Positions 12,061 to 24,756 of a DNA stretch of 64,000 bases are shown here, piece after piece. Source of the DNA: Budorcas taxicolor (taxonomy: Eukaryota > Chordata > Mammalia > Artiodactyla > Bovidae). Where the stretch lies: assembly GCF_023091745.1 (NCBI RefSeq), contig NC_068920.1, positions 124,280,622-124,344,621 on the forward strand, read 5' to 3'. The position numbers and the translations under genes were made by a program. The notes below the pieces were generated by a model. It had not been told where the DNA came from and did not search any database. It was given only the letters and a program-made list of their open reading frames with translations. Every line of letters begins with the position of its first letter. The stretch's first letter is position 1.

Positions 12061-12959
12061 AAACAGGAAAGTCCTTTCTTGGGAGGCGGGTACGTGTATG
12101 CTGTTTGGACTGGGAATAACGTCTACACATAGAATTGTAAGCATTTGAGATATTTTATTGTTCAGAGAGAAGTTGCTGACATCATCACAACTCTAAGTCT
12201 AGTAAAAATGGAGCCTGGAATAGTAAACTTGTTCAGAGCTGAGACAGAAACAGGTAACCTCTGACCTCTGCCTTTTACTGCAGAATTATATGCAGCATAA
12301 ATCCACAGGGCCTCTTTCCTTTCAAGTGTGGGTATGTATACATTATGGTGTCAACTGTTCACAGTGCTGTAGTTAAGGTGAGGTCAACATTTCCATAGAA
12401 AGCCCTACTTTCAGAATTCAGCTTGCACCATGAATTTTCGAAAGGTGTAAATGGAATCTCAATTCTTTCTGCTGTGCTCCAAAGTTGCTACATGGGGTCA
12501 TAGCCTAGTGTTTTGTTTGTTTGTTTCTTTTTCTTTTTTTCATGTCTTGCTTTTTTAAAAAGAATATATCACCCAGCAGGCCCCTAGTTTAGCTGTTTAA
12601 AGGATGTAAACTGCTACAATGTATTTGAATTTAAAACAGAAAGATCCTCAGATAACAAAGATTTTCAGAGGGCAAGTACCCCATCCCAGTCTTCCCCTTT
12701 GATGCATCAGAACAAGGAATCAGGAATTTCTCGGGTTCATTTCTCCGTCAATGAGTGTTCTCCAAAGGCCACTTTAATAATGAATGTGATTGTAAGCCAT
12801 ATACCCCTCACATTACTGGAGTTTTCCATTCACATCGTTTCTCTTTCTGTTTTTTCATTTAAAACCCACCAGCTCATTTTTCCTTTTAATGCTTTTTCAC
12901 ATAAATTGTCTCATTCGAATGGAACCTGTGGAAAACAATCATGCAATCCTGGGCAGTAG
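12061..12959. other. Intronic sequence, nothing recognised
   Basis: This is AT-rich unique sequence. A T-rich stretch at about 12513-12540 is a simple-sequence remnant. Confidence 0.55.
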
Positions 12960-13070
12960 ATAGAACAGGTCTAGCCATTTGACAGATGAGGAACAGGAGG
13001 TTGGATGAGCTGGGCAGTTTGCTGAAGCTATGGTGCAGTGTCAGACCTGAAATTTCAGTTTCCTGATTAT
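12960..13070 (-). mobile_element. MIR SINE remnant, minus orientation
   Basis: GACAGATGAGGAACAGGAGG, then GGCAGTTTGCTGAAGCTATG, follow the reverse complement of the MIR 3' half. Confidence 0.65.
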
Positions 13071-14189
13071 TTTTTTAAGACTCTTCTCATCATACCCTCT
13101 TTCTAGCAAAGAAGTAAAGTCACTTATTTCCATGGCCATCATGGGAAGGCTTTTGGTGCTGATCACACCTCCCCCCTTGACTCCCCCCACCAGCTGGACC
13201 ACAGAGGTGGTAGGAGTCACACCTTGTGTGCCCCCTGCCCCTCCCCACAGGCTCTCCTGGGCAGTGCGATTTATTCCCTGCTAAATGCAGAATGATGCCT
13301 GGAAGTGTTGCTTCAACAACTTCTGTGCATTTCCATGCCAACCACGACCCTTCTTGGCTCTTTTTTTTTTTTTCATCCTTGGGACCTGTGAAGCTGGATC
13401 TTTGTGCAGCCTTCGGATTAGCTGTGCACCGTGGCTTTCCCATGTTCTCCTGTCTGCCTTTTCTGGCAGGCATGGATGTGTAAGCCGTGCCAGCATTTGG
13501 CCCGTAGTGCATGTCCTAAATAGTTATTTACACAGTTTGAGTCCATTTTAGTCAACTGGGTAAATAACAGCCCTCTTCAAAAGATTTATAAATCCATAAA
13601 TATGTCTTTATACATACCCAATAGACAGAAATAACTCAATCTGTCAAGAACATATCTAGAGAGGTGTTTCCCCCACAGACGGGAGTAATACATATTTTAA
13701 AACTTTCTCTACTATATTATTTGTACTGCATTTCTTTTCCCCTTATTCGTTTTCAATGTTTGCCACTTTATTATGGCACCCAAGGTACAAAAAAAGAGGA
13801 AAAAATCCCCTAGGCTTTGGTCTTCTGTTAAACAACCTTGTCTGCAGTGCAAGGTAGGCATTTGACAGACTCTCACCGAGCCTTGTTCTTTCGGACTTTG
13901 AAAGTAAAGTAAAGAAAATCAGTCATCCAGGAAATCATAATGTTCAGACAGATTTCAAAATACATTAACAATTCCTAGTAAAGAGTTTCAGCAGTTTGAG
14001 GAATTTTGAGACCCTGATAATTAGACGAATGAGTGACTGTTGTGGTTGATAGAGGAGTTTTAGTCTACATTTTTACCTAAGCATAAACAATAATGTACAG
14101 AATCCAATGCTGATCATTCTGAAGAGAATATACATGAGGTATATAACCAAGAAAATGCCAGCGATATTCTTCTTTTGGGGGGATTTAGT
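13071..14189. other. Intronic sequence, nothing recognised
   Basis: Overlapping frames of 60-130 codons at 13120-13551 lie on both strands and carry no known domain. A T run lies at about 13361-13373. Confidence 0.55.
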
Positions 14190-14409
14190 GTTTATTCGTG
14201 ATTTACTCAGAGGTAAAGAATCCACCTGCAATGCAGGAAACATGGGTTCAATCCCTGGGTCAGGAAGATTCCCCTGGAGGAGGAAATGGCAACCCACTTC
14301 AGTGTTCTTGCCTGGAGAATCCCTGTGGACAGAGGAGCCTGGCGGGCTACAGTCCTTGGGGTTGCAAAGAGTCGGACATGTCTGAAGTGAATGAACATGC
14401 ATGCATGAT
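14190..14409 (+). mobile_element. Bov-tA SINE
   Basis: A diverged head (GTGATTTACTCAGAGGTAAA) is followed by AATGCAGGAAACATGGGTTC and a full Bov-A unit ending GTTGCAAAGAGTCGGACATG. Confidence 0.92.
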
Positions 14410-15005
14410 TTATATAATATCTCTCTCCCCCAACTCAAATTATTTATCATGGCAACTCTTCTTATGGCATCTACATTCATTTCATATTAACACTCATGGT
14501 CCCTTGCAGGAAATTGATTCTTCAATAGCAAAGCACCTTTAAATGGGCATTTATAAGGAAGGCCTAACATCTGTATTTGGTTGGGGGTTTTAGCTGCTGT
14601 GGCTGCAACATTGATTTTTGTCTACTTTTTAACTTTCCTCAAAGCACTTCCAGAGATATGAGAGTGGATTCTTATTCTCGCCCTGTCAATGATTTGCTAT
14701 TTTCCCATTTCAGAAGAGACAAAAGTAGAGCTCAGAAATCTTGAAATGAGTCACTGTCAGCCACCTCAGAATCTTGGTCTCTTGCCTTTATAACTGCTTT
14801 AGGATGTGGTGTTTTCAGGACATAAGATGAGGTGCACATTGGCAGATCCTGGGCTCCTTCATGTTTTTTTTTATCCTACTGGGTGCAGCTGCCCTACTGA
14901 TCGTAATCAGGGCCTACTGTAGCAAGCATGTGGTTTGGACAGGAAGAACACCAAGCAAATCTGGTGCTCTCTTCATGGATTTTTTTCCCACTGCTCCCCT
15001 CGCCC
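14410..15005. other. Intronic sequence, nothing recognised
   Basis: About 14700-14760 (CATTTCAGAAGAGACAAAAG) faintly resembles a MIR in reverse, but too weakly to call. Confidence 0.5.
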
Positions 15006-15226
15006 TGGGGCTCCCCTGGTGGCTCAGATGGTAAAGAATCCTCTTGCAATGCTGGAGATCCGGGTTTGATCCCTGAGCTGGGAAGATCCCCTGTAGGAGG
15101 GCATGGCAACCCACCCCAGTATTCTTGCCTCAGGAATCCCCATGGACTGAGAAGTCTGGTGGTCTACAGTCCGTGGGGTCACACAGAATCAGACATGACT
15201 GAGCGACTAACCATAGCACAGCAAAC
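15006..15226 (+). mobile_element. Bov-tA SINE, near full length
   Basis: The head GGGGCTCCCCTGGTGGCTCA is followed by a Bov-A unit and the terminal CAGACATGACTGAGCGACTA with a short A/C-rich tail. Confidence 0.93.
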
Positions 15227-15409
15227 CCCCACCGCTACCCCAGGGCTTGCAGAGCCACTCTGTAGCTCATAAGCAGCCTTAGCTGTGCTTACACGTTTTG
15301 AGTTTGGGCAAGTCTCCTTTTTGGGTTGAAAGTCAAGAGAGATGAATACATGATAGCAATGAAATAATAAAATAACCCACTATGGGCTGTCAGTCAGTGT
15401 AGGTATTTC

Positions 15410-15545
15410 ATCACTCGTGTTGTGGAGAAGGTCACTGAGGTCCAGAGAGGCTGAGAGACTTACCCACAGTCACATCCTGGTTGGTGGTACAGCAAGGACT
15501 TGAACCCATGCAGTCTGACTCCAGAGCCCAAGCCACTATTTGACG
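15410..15545 (-). mobile_element. MIR SINE, minus orientation
   Basis: CTGAGGTCCAGAGAGGCTGA, then ACTTGAACCCATGCAGTCTG and CCAGAGCCCAAGCCACTAT, form a clear reverse-complement MIR. Confidence 0.85.
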
Positions 15546-16337
15546 TGATCCTGGGATGTTGCCTAGAAATGGGAAAACAGATCCTGCGAGGGCCATTCTC
15601 TCTGTTATCAATTCAAGGACTCTGCCTCCTAGTGCTTGCACTGGGCCTGGTCCTCTTGTCTGTAATCGGGTGATGAAGCTGTGAATCAAACAGAATCAGT
15701 GTTAGCTTCAGGGAGGTTCTACTCTGCTGGGGACTGAGAATCCAGTTTTGTGTGCTAAGTAGAAGGATGATTGAGCTCTTTACAGCAGAGCAGGATGATT
15801 GATATGATTAATTTGTATTATGTATGAAGAGCCTCCACCATTGCACTCATTCAAAGATTTATTGAATTGAGAAGAGGAGCCTAGAAAACAAGTAAGGACA
15901 TTTCTCTCACAGAACATTTCCCACTTCAAGCTCATCTCATTTTCCTCTTTTGTGAGGAGAAAGAAAAAGTCTGATTTCTACATTGAAATTTCACGTGAAA
16001 CATTTCAACCCTAAAGAACTTTGCTGGTCTCTAGAATTTTTCTAAAACCCGCTTATGAACTTCTTTGGGGGTCAGGGCTCAGATCAACAATGGTATCTTT
16101 GCTCCCACAAAAAAAATGCAAAATCAGGATGTTTCTTTAAAGAGGAACCATTGAGAAGCACTGCTATTTCTTTACAATAATGTGTCAGTAGTTGCCAGTG
16201 CCTCCCACTGCCCCTCCCCCCTGCACACCAGCTTTTGTAGGCGTTCCGGCAACCTATAGGCAGAAGGCAGTTCCATTTATTATTGAAGGGAATTTGGAGG
16301 CAGTCATTTCAGACCTGTGAAGCCAGCAGGCAGAGCT

Positions 16338-16389
16338 GGGTGAGAGCAGGGCGGTGGGCTGGGCGAGGGGTGGGGGGGTGGGGGGGCGG
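16338..16389 (+). other. G-rich tract with G-quadruplex potential
   Basis: Many G3 or longer runs with short loops include GGGG, then T, then seven G, then T, then seven G around 16367-16386. On the non-template strand of MEIS1 transcription this could form a quadruplex in DNA or in nascent RNA. Confidence 0.6.
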
Positions 16390-16621
16390 CGAGTGCATGG
16401 AGAGAGGGAGGTAGGGAAGGGCCACATTTTGTTCCAGATGACTAAGCAACGATTTATATACCCGCTCGCCTTTTTACATGAAGAAGAAAAGTAATAACAG
16501 CCCAAACCCGGGCATTTGAAACAGTCAGCTGTCTGATGAATAATGGGGTAGGTGGGAAGGAGCTCTCTGATTGGATGTCTTAATGAGCAATTTCGCACAG
16601 AGTTTGGGCTGCAGTTCCCCT

Positions 16622-16634
16622 TGACCTTTGCCCT
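16622..16634 (-). promoter_or_regulatory. Candidate DR1 nuclear-receptor site
   Basis: TGACCT T TGCCCT reads on the minus strand as AGGGCA A AGGTCA. This is a direct repeat with 1-nt spacing of the HNF4/COUP-TF (NR2F)/RXR type. It lies in an insertion-poor block. It is a motif match only. Confidence 0.4.
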
Positions 16635-19600
16635 TTATTGACCAAACTGACACTTCATTTTTCACATACTTCCAATTATGGCTTGGCTCAAGTATTGCCC
16701 TCCCTCCTTTATTTCTTTCCTATGGACAACTTGAGAGTAGTTGAGGCCACAGAAGATTTTTTAATTTGAAAAACTACTGTAGCAACTCAGGTTTAGGATA
16801 TAATCTGTAATCTGCAGTTTTTCAGATGAAGACACAAAGTAAATACTGCTTGTTTTGAAACAGTTTTATTTTCCGTCTTTTTTTAATCCCAATTTATTTT
16901 AAAAACAAAATATTTATAATAATCTAAGCACCCTGGAAAGAAAGAAAAATGTCTAAAAAGAAGACTTTTTTTTTTTTGTCTGTTGGTCCAGGTGACTTAA
17001 ATGATCTTATATTTGTTCACACTTACTTCTTAAGCCTTGTTCTTCTCCCAGAATGTCTTCTATTTCAATAACACTAGAATGCATTTTGCAAAATACACTT
17101 TGGTGAGAAAAGTAGAATATAATTGTGATCACAGGCCATAGCCCTTGGGCCACTGCTGCCCTGTGTCATGCTTCAGTTACATTTAATGTTGATTGCAAAT
17201 TCAAGTGTGGTCTTTGCGTTCAGTGGCAGGCAGAACAGGAGAATGATTTCCTGATGGGAAAAGTCAGGTGTAAAAAAAGAAAGGGGAAGTTATTACACTC
17301 TGCAAATGCATGTTATCAAAAAGTTCCATATTACGAACTTATCAAATATGTTGAATTAGATGTATGGACAGAGAATTGTTTTTTCCCAAGAACACCCTGT
17401 ACTCTAATCACCTTACCTTTTATTGACTCATCAAATGTGAGTAACTGTTTCCGTTCTCCATTTGCTTGGCTTCAAGCATCATGAAAGCAGGTTGTCTTTA
17501 AACAAAGAAAAATAACTGCATAATCTAAAAGGCATAACTGTTTATTTAGGGGCATGAACTTGTCCACGAGTGTTTTCACAGAAAGTGCATATTCTCACTA
17601 ATACCAGGGGCACATCCTTAGTGAACATGGTCATTGTTTTTCATCTTAACTGAAAAATTCATTTGAAATTATTTACTCCCAGATCGATTTCCCTCTAACA
17701 CAAAACTATGTGTTGCAAAATGGATGAAGTGTTACCTACTTTATTATGTAGCCCTGTGGCATATCCATGGCATATTTTTACTATAATATGGTAATAAAAG
17801 AATATGTAAAAGGCAGACAAAGGTTCTGTCTTTTTCTGTAAGGTGACCTCTGTTACCAAGTAACTGCTTTACTTATGAGCTTATTAAAAACTCAAAAAAT
17901 GAGCTTTTCATACTTCAGAGGCATTGATGTGAAAATGAGCTGTCCTGTGAGTAGTTTTCTTGATCATTTTTAGAACAATTGATTAGCCAAAGAGCTCCTG
18001 TCATTAGTTGACATTGACTGATAGCAATTTGTCACAAGCTCTGAAGGTCAGCGAGACAGTTGGAGTTTCAGCCTGCCTTTGATTGACCTTTACAGAGTCC
18101 ATCCTCATGTGATTGGATTTGAATGGGTCTGACCCTCGATTGGAAAAGACAGGACATTAGTCAACAGGCTCATTTCGTATATTTTCTGTTGATTGCTCAT
18201 TTTTATTTATGTGTGAACTCAAGGTCTGGATAGCTTATCAAATTTTGTACTCTAGTTTTTGAAATTTAAGAAGTGTGATACTTGTTAAGTATGGCCTTAA
18301 AACCACAAGTCTGTGTTCCCTCTGGTTTGCAGTGTTACAGAACACTCTGTATGTGATGTAGACTTCGCTGCTGACACTTGCTATGTCACCTGTGCAGATA
18401 CTGGGACTTCTGTTGCCTTTGAAATTGAAATTTTGATTTTGTTGTGTTGGTTTCTTAAGAAATACCAACTTCAGTGTGACTGGTAGGACTTCTGAAATTA
18501 TACCCCAATTCTTTGACTTTCCAAGAATTAATGGTGTTGGTCTCTCAAGAGTCTTGTGATATTTTAAAATAAAAAATGAGTAGCGAAGAATTCTATGAAT
18601 GATGATGTTATGTCAACTCATCATGAAGTCCTGCAAGCCAGAGGTATGAAAACATTTTAGAAAGGTGTCTTCTTTGCAATTTCACTTTGTCTTCTGAAGA
18701 TTAGGGAAAGCTGTTCTGACTGTAGCAACGCTGGCCTCTCGGTTAGGGTGGGACCTGATGCTTTCTGTTGCAGTGGACCTGGAAGTTAATGGTTACTTCT
18801 TTCTTCCCAAAACCATGAAGTGTTCTTCAAAAACATATCTCGTATAGAAGAATATATTCCACATTTGTATTAACAACATGCATTTTATTGCCTTACGTAA
18901 ATAATAAAAGGGTCACCTGTGCTTTCAAAACTCAAATATTAGTGTGTAATTATTTAATTCAGTTTCCAAATAAGGCCTTTATTTTCTCTTATTCTCATTC
19001 ACTTTCCCTTTTCCTCTTGTCTCTGCATTGAGTTTTAAACTATAAGCAATAACTTGCTTTTCAAGTCCATCCTCCTAGGCATTTTAAGGTCACCACATAC
19101 AGCCTGGCACAGCTGAAATATGTGTTTCAGTTTCTACTCTAGAAAATAAACCAGGAGAGAATCCATTGTCCCTGGTAGTGGATTCTTTACAAGGTGTCAT
19201 TCTTGGCAAAGCTGCAATGAGGAAGTTAATTTTAGGGAAGCATCCATTTAATATAGCCCAAGGAGCTAAAAAGAGTTTAAAATTGTAATCACTTCTTGCA
19301 GATGAGCCAGAATATGATCGCAAGTTGTATTTAAGGGGAGAAATGTAAATTTATACATTTCAGTCAAGTCATTAGAAATAGATTAAGCACTTACTGTATG
19401 GAAGGTGCCCTGTGTGAGGCTATTAAATTGAGTAGGTCATAGTATTTGCCCTCAGGAAGCTCATGTGTGCTACCAAGAGCTTTAAGCCGACGGAGGTGAA
19501 ATATTCACTAAATACTGAATATTCTTAGGAAGCTATGAGTGTATATATTTCACGACACACCAGTGACCCAGATACACTGAACTCTGTGGCAAAGGCTGTT

Positions 19601-20225
19601 GACTGAAACACAAAGTGGATGGGATTTGTCCTAACAGGCTGAGGGACACTTCCACCTTGATCCTCAGACTGCCATGTAAGCTCAGGATCTCTGGGCCCCT
19701 GTGAGGCCAACTGTGATCCATTGTCCCCTCTTGATAACTTGACCCAAGTGGCCACCAAGGGTCTCTGCTGTTTGAACCAGTGGGGTCATCATTGCTTTCT
19801 CAATCTTTATTCACATCAGCTGATTCATATTGATCTTCATCAGGGAATCTTGACACTTTGAAGGGGAGAAGAGCCCTTTGGCAGTTTGGTGAAGTCAATG
19901 GATCCCTTGTCAGTAATATTTTTATTAATGCACAAAATCAAATACAGAAGATTATGAGGGAAACTATATTGAAATCCAGTTATCAAAATATTTTAAAAAA
20001 CAAGTTGTAACATAGCGATGTAAGTTTTTTGTTTTAATATGCATTAAATAACGAAATCTAGCAATAATTCTACTGTCTACCACATTCTTGAAATAGTGAT
20101 GAATGTAAACAATGTCTTAAGATACTTATAACAACTATATTGGGATATGTTATTATGATTTCCATAGGTGACAAAGTCACAGGTCCTACTAATAGTTCTG
20201 TGATTTGTGCCTACCTAGATACATA

Positions 20226-20321
20226 CTTGCCTGGAGAATCCTAGGGACGGGGGAGCCTGGTGGGCTGCCGTCTATGGGGTCGCAAAGAGTCGGACACGAC
20301 TGAAGTGATTTAGCAGCAGAT
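20226..20321 (+). mobile_element. BOV-A2 SINE, 5'-truncated
   Basis: ACTTGCCTGGAGAATCCTAG leads to CGGACACGACTGAAGTGATT and a short AGC-type tail. Confidence 0.9.
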
Positions 20322-20642
20322 ACGTACTTGAAATACTCATTCCAGTTAAAGTTTACTGAAAGTAAAAGATTAATTTTTTTCCCTCCCAAGTACTTAGATC
20401 TTCTGAATTCTAATCCATGGATCCCCTTGGGGAAGTCCAGGTTAAAAACTTCTATGTTAATACGTGTCATCTGTAGGAAATATTCTGTGAACCCCCAGAT
20501 TGGAGGAAGTGACCCTCTTTTATGCTCTCAGGGTATCTTGTGTCTTGTCCTTTCTCATAAACATATGTGTGTATATATACAAAGACAAATACACACACAC
20601 ACATACATATATTTTTCAGGTCCATCCTCCTAGGTATTCTAA

Positions 20643-20645
<3 letters not shown>

Positions 20646-20684
<39 letters not shown>
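20646..20684. repeat. (TG)n microsatellite
   Basis: About 19 uninterrupted TG units lie directly upstream of a Bov-tA copy. A second short CA-rich tract lies at 20588-20605. Confidence 0.95.
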
Positions 20685-20686
<2 letters not shown>

Positions 20687-20896
20687 GGGGCTTCCCTGAT
20701 GGCTCAGTGGTAAAGAATCCGCCTGCAATGCAAGAGACATGAGTTCAATCCCTGAGTCAGGAAGATCCCCTGGAGAAGGAAATGGCAACCCACTCGAGTA
20801 TTCTTGCCTGGGAAATCTCATGGACAGGGGAGCCTGGTGGCCTACAGTCCATGGGGTCATGAAAGAGTTAGACACGACTAAACAACAACAACAACA
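20685..20896 (+). mobile_element. Bov-tA SINE
   Basis: The head GGGCTTCCCTGATGGCTCAG is followed by a complete Bov-A unit and an (ACA)n tail (about 20880-20896). Confidence 0.94.
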
Positions 20897-20897
20897 T

Positions 20898-20990
20898 AAA
20901 TTTTTGGCCACACCGTGCAACATGCAAGATCTTAGTTCCTCGAGCAGGGATCAAACCTGCACCCCTAGTCTTAACCATTGGTCCTCCAGG
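20898..20990 (-). mobile_element. CHR-2-type SINE fragment, minus
   Basis: GATCTTAGTTCCTCGAGCAG, then GGATCAAACCTGCACCCC, then TTAACCATTGGTCCTCCAGG match the reversed head of the CHR SINE. Confidence 0.75.
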
Positions 20991-23074
20991 TAAGTGCCTC
21001 CTTTCTCATATATTGAAATGAAGCATTCATGCATCGGCCTCCCCAGGGGATGATGTCTTCTTCATCTTTAACTCTCCTGTGCCCAGCATAGTTATGGCAC
21101 ATGACCACTGATAGATAACTATTTGTTGGAGGATTGCGACCCCTCTCGTGCTTTCAAACTGTCTGCACTACGTCTCCCCAGGACTGATTTCTTCTGGGTA
21201 CCAGGTGGCTAATCGCACATGATCCTCTCTGTCAAAATGTAAACAGATACCAAAGTCTTGCCTGTTCCCACCCCCAGAGAGTTGTTTTGACTGGGGCACT
21301 CAAGGAAAGATTCTATAGGTAGCTCTTTCAGAACTTGGTGGTAGACTGGGTTTGGGGATGTACCTTAAATCACAGCATCTGCCTAGTTGCTAGTTCTGCC
21401 TGCTCCTCCTCTTGAGTTCTATCCTCTGGGCCTGAATGGGTTTCCGACAGAAGATGGCTGGGGACTGGCTGCAGCATTTTGGTATCGTTTGAAGGACATT
21501 AAGGTAAGAGGTTAAGGATGAATTACAGGAGTAACTGCCACCCCTGGGAGAATGCTTTTATGCCTTGTGCTGTTCCCAGCAGCAGACATGATTCCATCCC
21601 CTGGGATGTGATATTTAGCTCTGCTCCTGAATTTATCTCTCTCCCTCATGACTGCTAGCACTAATTAAGGATAGTGGTGGAGGTTTTGGCTGTTGGCCTA
21701 GCAAAAACTAACCCAAACAGTAAATTTATGCCAAGCATTTTCCTTTAAAAGAGGTAGGCGTTGTCTCCCTTTTACATTGATTGGTCCCAGAAGTGTAGTT
21801 GATAAGTTGGGTTTTGCTCAAGTGTCTGGCTTTGTGGATTAGTTCAGTCTTGCAGATAATTTTCAGTAATTACTTAACCTAAAACATTCTGTTTGATTAG
21901 TACAATTATCTTTGGCCTTCCCTGTTTACCAATATCAACCCACGTGCATATCCCATCTAGACGAAACTCATCTTATTTCCTAACAAAGAATGGAAGAGGT
22001 AGAACTTCTCCTACCTATTCCCACATCAGGAGAAGAAGGGAACAAGGCTCTACCTAGAAAGTCAAAATTATCTTCAAAATTGTGTGTTTTTAAGAAAGAA
22101 GGAATTGAAGAGTCAATACAGAAAACACTGTATTTGCCAATAGGCTTGTGGCTAGATTTTTAGCATTTGATCAGTTCTCTCTCTTTCTAAACATTTTATT
22201 TGTTTTCTTTGAATCTTTCCTTGAGTGCTCCCTTTTACAATACACCTGTGACAGCAGGACAGGTAAGACCTTCACACCCTTTTGTACTTTGATAGCTTAG
22301 GTGAAAAGGATATATCTTAATTATACAATGTTTTTACCTATTTTCTTTTTCATTCTGTGAAAGGATTTAAGGAAGGAAGCAGAAATATATAGTATAAGAT
22401 TCAAAAAAAGTAGATTAAAAAATTAGGATGAAAAGAAAATAAATAAGACGTCATTCTTAAGAGAGTATGGAACATTATGAATTATAGGCTCATGTCCAGT
22501 TTTTAGAAGTAGGCAGTTAAATTGGCTCTGAGCTTCCTAGCAGCCAAAATGAAGAGTGAAATCTAATTAGTTATGAGATTTAGAGCATCCTTGGATGTTG
22601 CTTAGAAGAATCTCTTTGACAGGCATTAGAACCCACATATCCTCACCCAGGTAATCCAGGAAGACGGCATAGGCTGACATCCTCACAGCACCTGTAGGAC
22701 TCCTTTACATCTCTCCTAGCTCCCTAGCACAGTGCTGCAAATAGAGTAAGTGCTTGATCAATATCTGATTTATTGGTCTGGATGTCTGGACTTATATTCA
22801 GCCCATTCACATTTTAACTCCTTGGTATCTAAGCTAAGTCTGATTGCCGTGGCTGAAACAGATGACAGCTTGTCTTCATATGAACCGCAGTGCTGATTGT
22901 TTTGTGATACCATGAGTGTCTTTCCCAGTTTCCGTCACCCTCTTCAGACCATTTTATGGTGAGCCAGCTCCGTTCTCCAATCTTTTCTCCCTGTACCTGG
23001 GGACAGGGGTACAGGTGAGAATACTCTTGTCCTTCTGGTTGTTATCCTCTGAAACGAGGTAAATGGATCTGGAG
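20991..23074. other. Intronic sequence, nothing firm recognised
   Basis: A short L2/MIR-like end is possible at about 22720-22770 (GCACAGTGCTGCAAATAGAG). The rest is unique. Confidence 0.5.
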
Positions 23075-23085
23075 AGATTCAGATA

Positions 23086-23296
23086 GAAAGTGATTCAGTC
23101 GTGTCCGACTCTTTGCGACCCCATGGACTGTAGCCTACCAGGCTCCTCCGTCCATGGAATTTTCCAGGCAAGAGTACTGGAGTGGGTTGCCATTTCCTTC
23201 CCCAGGGGAATCTTTCTGACCCAGGGATTGAACCCGGGTCTCCCCCATTGCAGGCAGACACTTTACCATCTGAGCCACCAGGAAAGTCCCAATTCA
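23086..23296 (-). mobile_element. Bov-tA SINE with perfect 11-bp target-site duplication
   Basis: Reverse-complement Bov-tA runs from GTGATTCAGTCGTGTCCGAC to GAGCCACCAGGAAAGTCCC. The direct repeat AGATTCAGATA flanks it at 23075-23085 and 23297-23307. Confidence 0.95.
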
Positions 23297-24756
23297 AGAT
23301 TCAGATAAGTGATGGTTAAAATGGAGATGCTGAGGGACTGAGCTGGGATACTGGGATGGTAAGATATGGTGGCCACAGTCTTTATGATTTCATCCTGTAA
23401 AACTGGAGGGGATTGTGTGTTGTGAATATTTGATTTACCAAGTACTCAGAACATCTCCTCACATGAAAGGAATTCTCTTAGTACCAATAAAAGGTATTGT
23501 TTGATATTGTGAATTTTAAGCTGATGACAGTAATGCTCCCAAACCTAGAAAAGGTGAAGATAGAAGTAGTCCCATTCACCAACTTACTGAGTATTAATGG
23601 AATGTCCACTTGTACCAGCCCATTGCTAGATATGAGAATTGAGAATGAGAGAGGCTACTCCTGAAATCAAGACGCCAAACATCCAGTGTTGGAGCAGACA
23701 GTTCACACAAGGCAGGTTAAGTCTCACGGTTCAGTGGACTCAGTGTAATTTGGAAGCAGAGATGTGGCACCTAAGAAACTGGCAAAGATGCAGTGACTGC
23801 CTCTCCACAGCCTTCCACGGCAGGCAACAGTAATCCATCACAGTGCCCTTTCTCATTGAATGAGACTTGGATGTTTGTCCATCTCAGCACTCCAGGCAAC
23901 CACTGCCACCACCCCCAGAGTTAGCCCTAAGAGCATCTACTTGCATTCCCAGTCTCCTACCCAGCTTCCTCAAGGGGCAGCTTGGTATGGAAACTTGATG
24001 GAAACTTAATGTGGATGGAGAAGTAGAAGGGCATACGAGGCACAGACATTAGTTTGTGTAGTGGCATGAAGGAAAGAGAAAGCGTGCCACTGTAGCTGGG
24101 GTGTGAGCACAGAACAGGGGAAAGGGAAGTCTGAGGTGAGGCCAACAGGCAGCAGGACCAGGCCGCGAAGGGTCATATACATTGCCTTGGGAGTTGGGAG
24201 TTGGCTGGGAATTGGGGAGCCACTGAAAACGTTAGTGTTGTGTCTTGGGCAGATCTGAGTGAAGGAGGGATGCGTCGGGGGGAAGGTTGGGACCAGCACT
24301 TCTCATATTCAGGAAGACTGGGCTTGTGGGTTGAGTCAGAAGGAGGAGGCTCTAGAGGACTTTTGAGGAGGAGGCTGGACCAGACTGAGTGGTTGAGGGG
24401 TAGAGGAGCTCAGAAGGGCTGGAAGCAGGCCAGGTCTCAGAACACTGCTCTCTAGACCACAGGTCCTTCCAGCACATTCCCTGTCTTCTCAGGGGAGCCT
24501 CCCTGAGAGAAGGTCATTGTGGCATATGGCTTCTCCCCCACACCCTGGCTGCACGTTCTTCCCACCCTTTCTGAGGGCAGCTCCTGGAAGCCTGGCCACC
24601 ACCCTCTGCCGCCCTGCTTTCCCGCGGAGAAGGCTCTGGCTCCATGGTGACCAGGGGCTGCCTGGAAAGGAAGAGGCCAGCCAAGCTATCATGGGAATTT
24701 GGTGACTCATTTCGTCAGTTTACTGCTCTGAACATGAGGTGACTTCCCCCTTTGCT

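Larger units (their letters stand above)
15546..20225. other. Long block without young repeats
   Basis: In 4.7 kb there is no Bov-tA, BOV-A, CHR or BovB copy, although the window average is about one per 2 kb. One L2/MIR-like fragment lies at about 19375-19480 (AAGCACTTACTGTATGG). A G-rich run lies at 16338-16389 and a DR1-type site at 16622-16634. Such insertion-poor intronic blocks in developmental genes often hold conserved enhancers, which is an inference here. Confidence 0.5.

Noticed and set aside
13120..13551. Cluster of 71-130 codon frames on both strands
   Set aside because: They overlap, include homopolymer runs (Lys/Phe) and have no domain. Judged to be chance.
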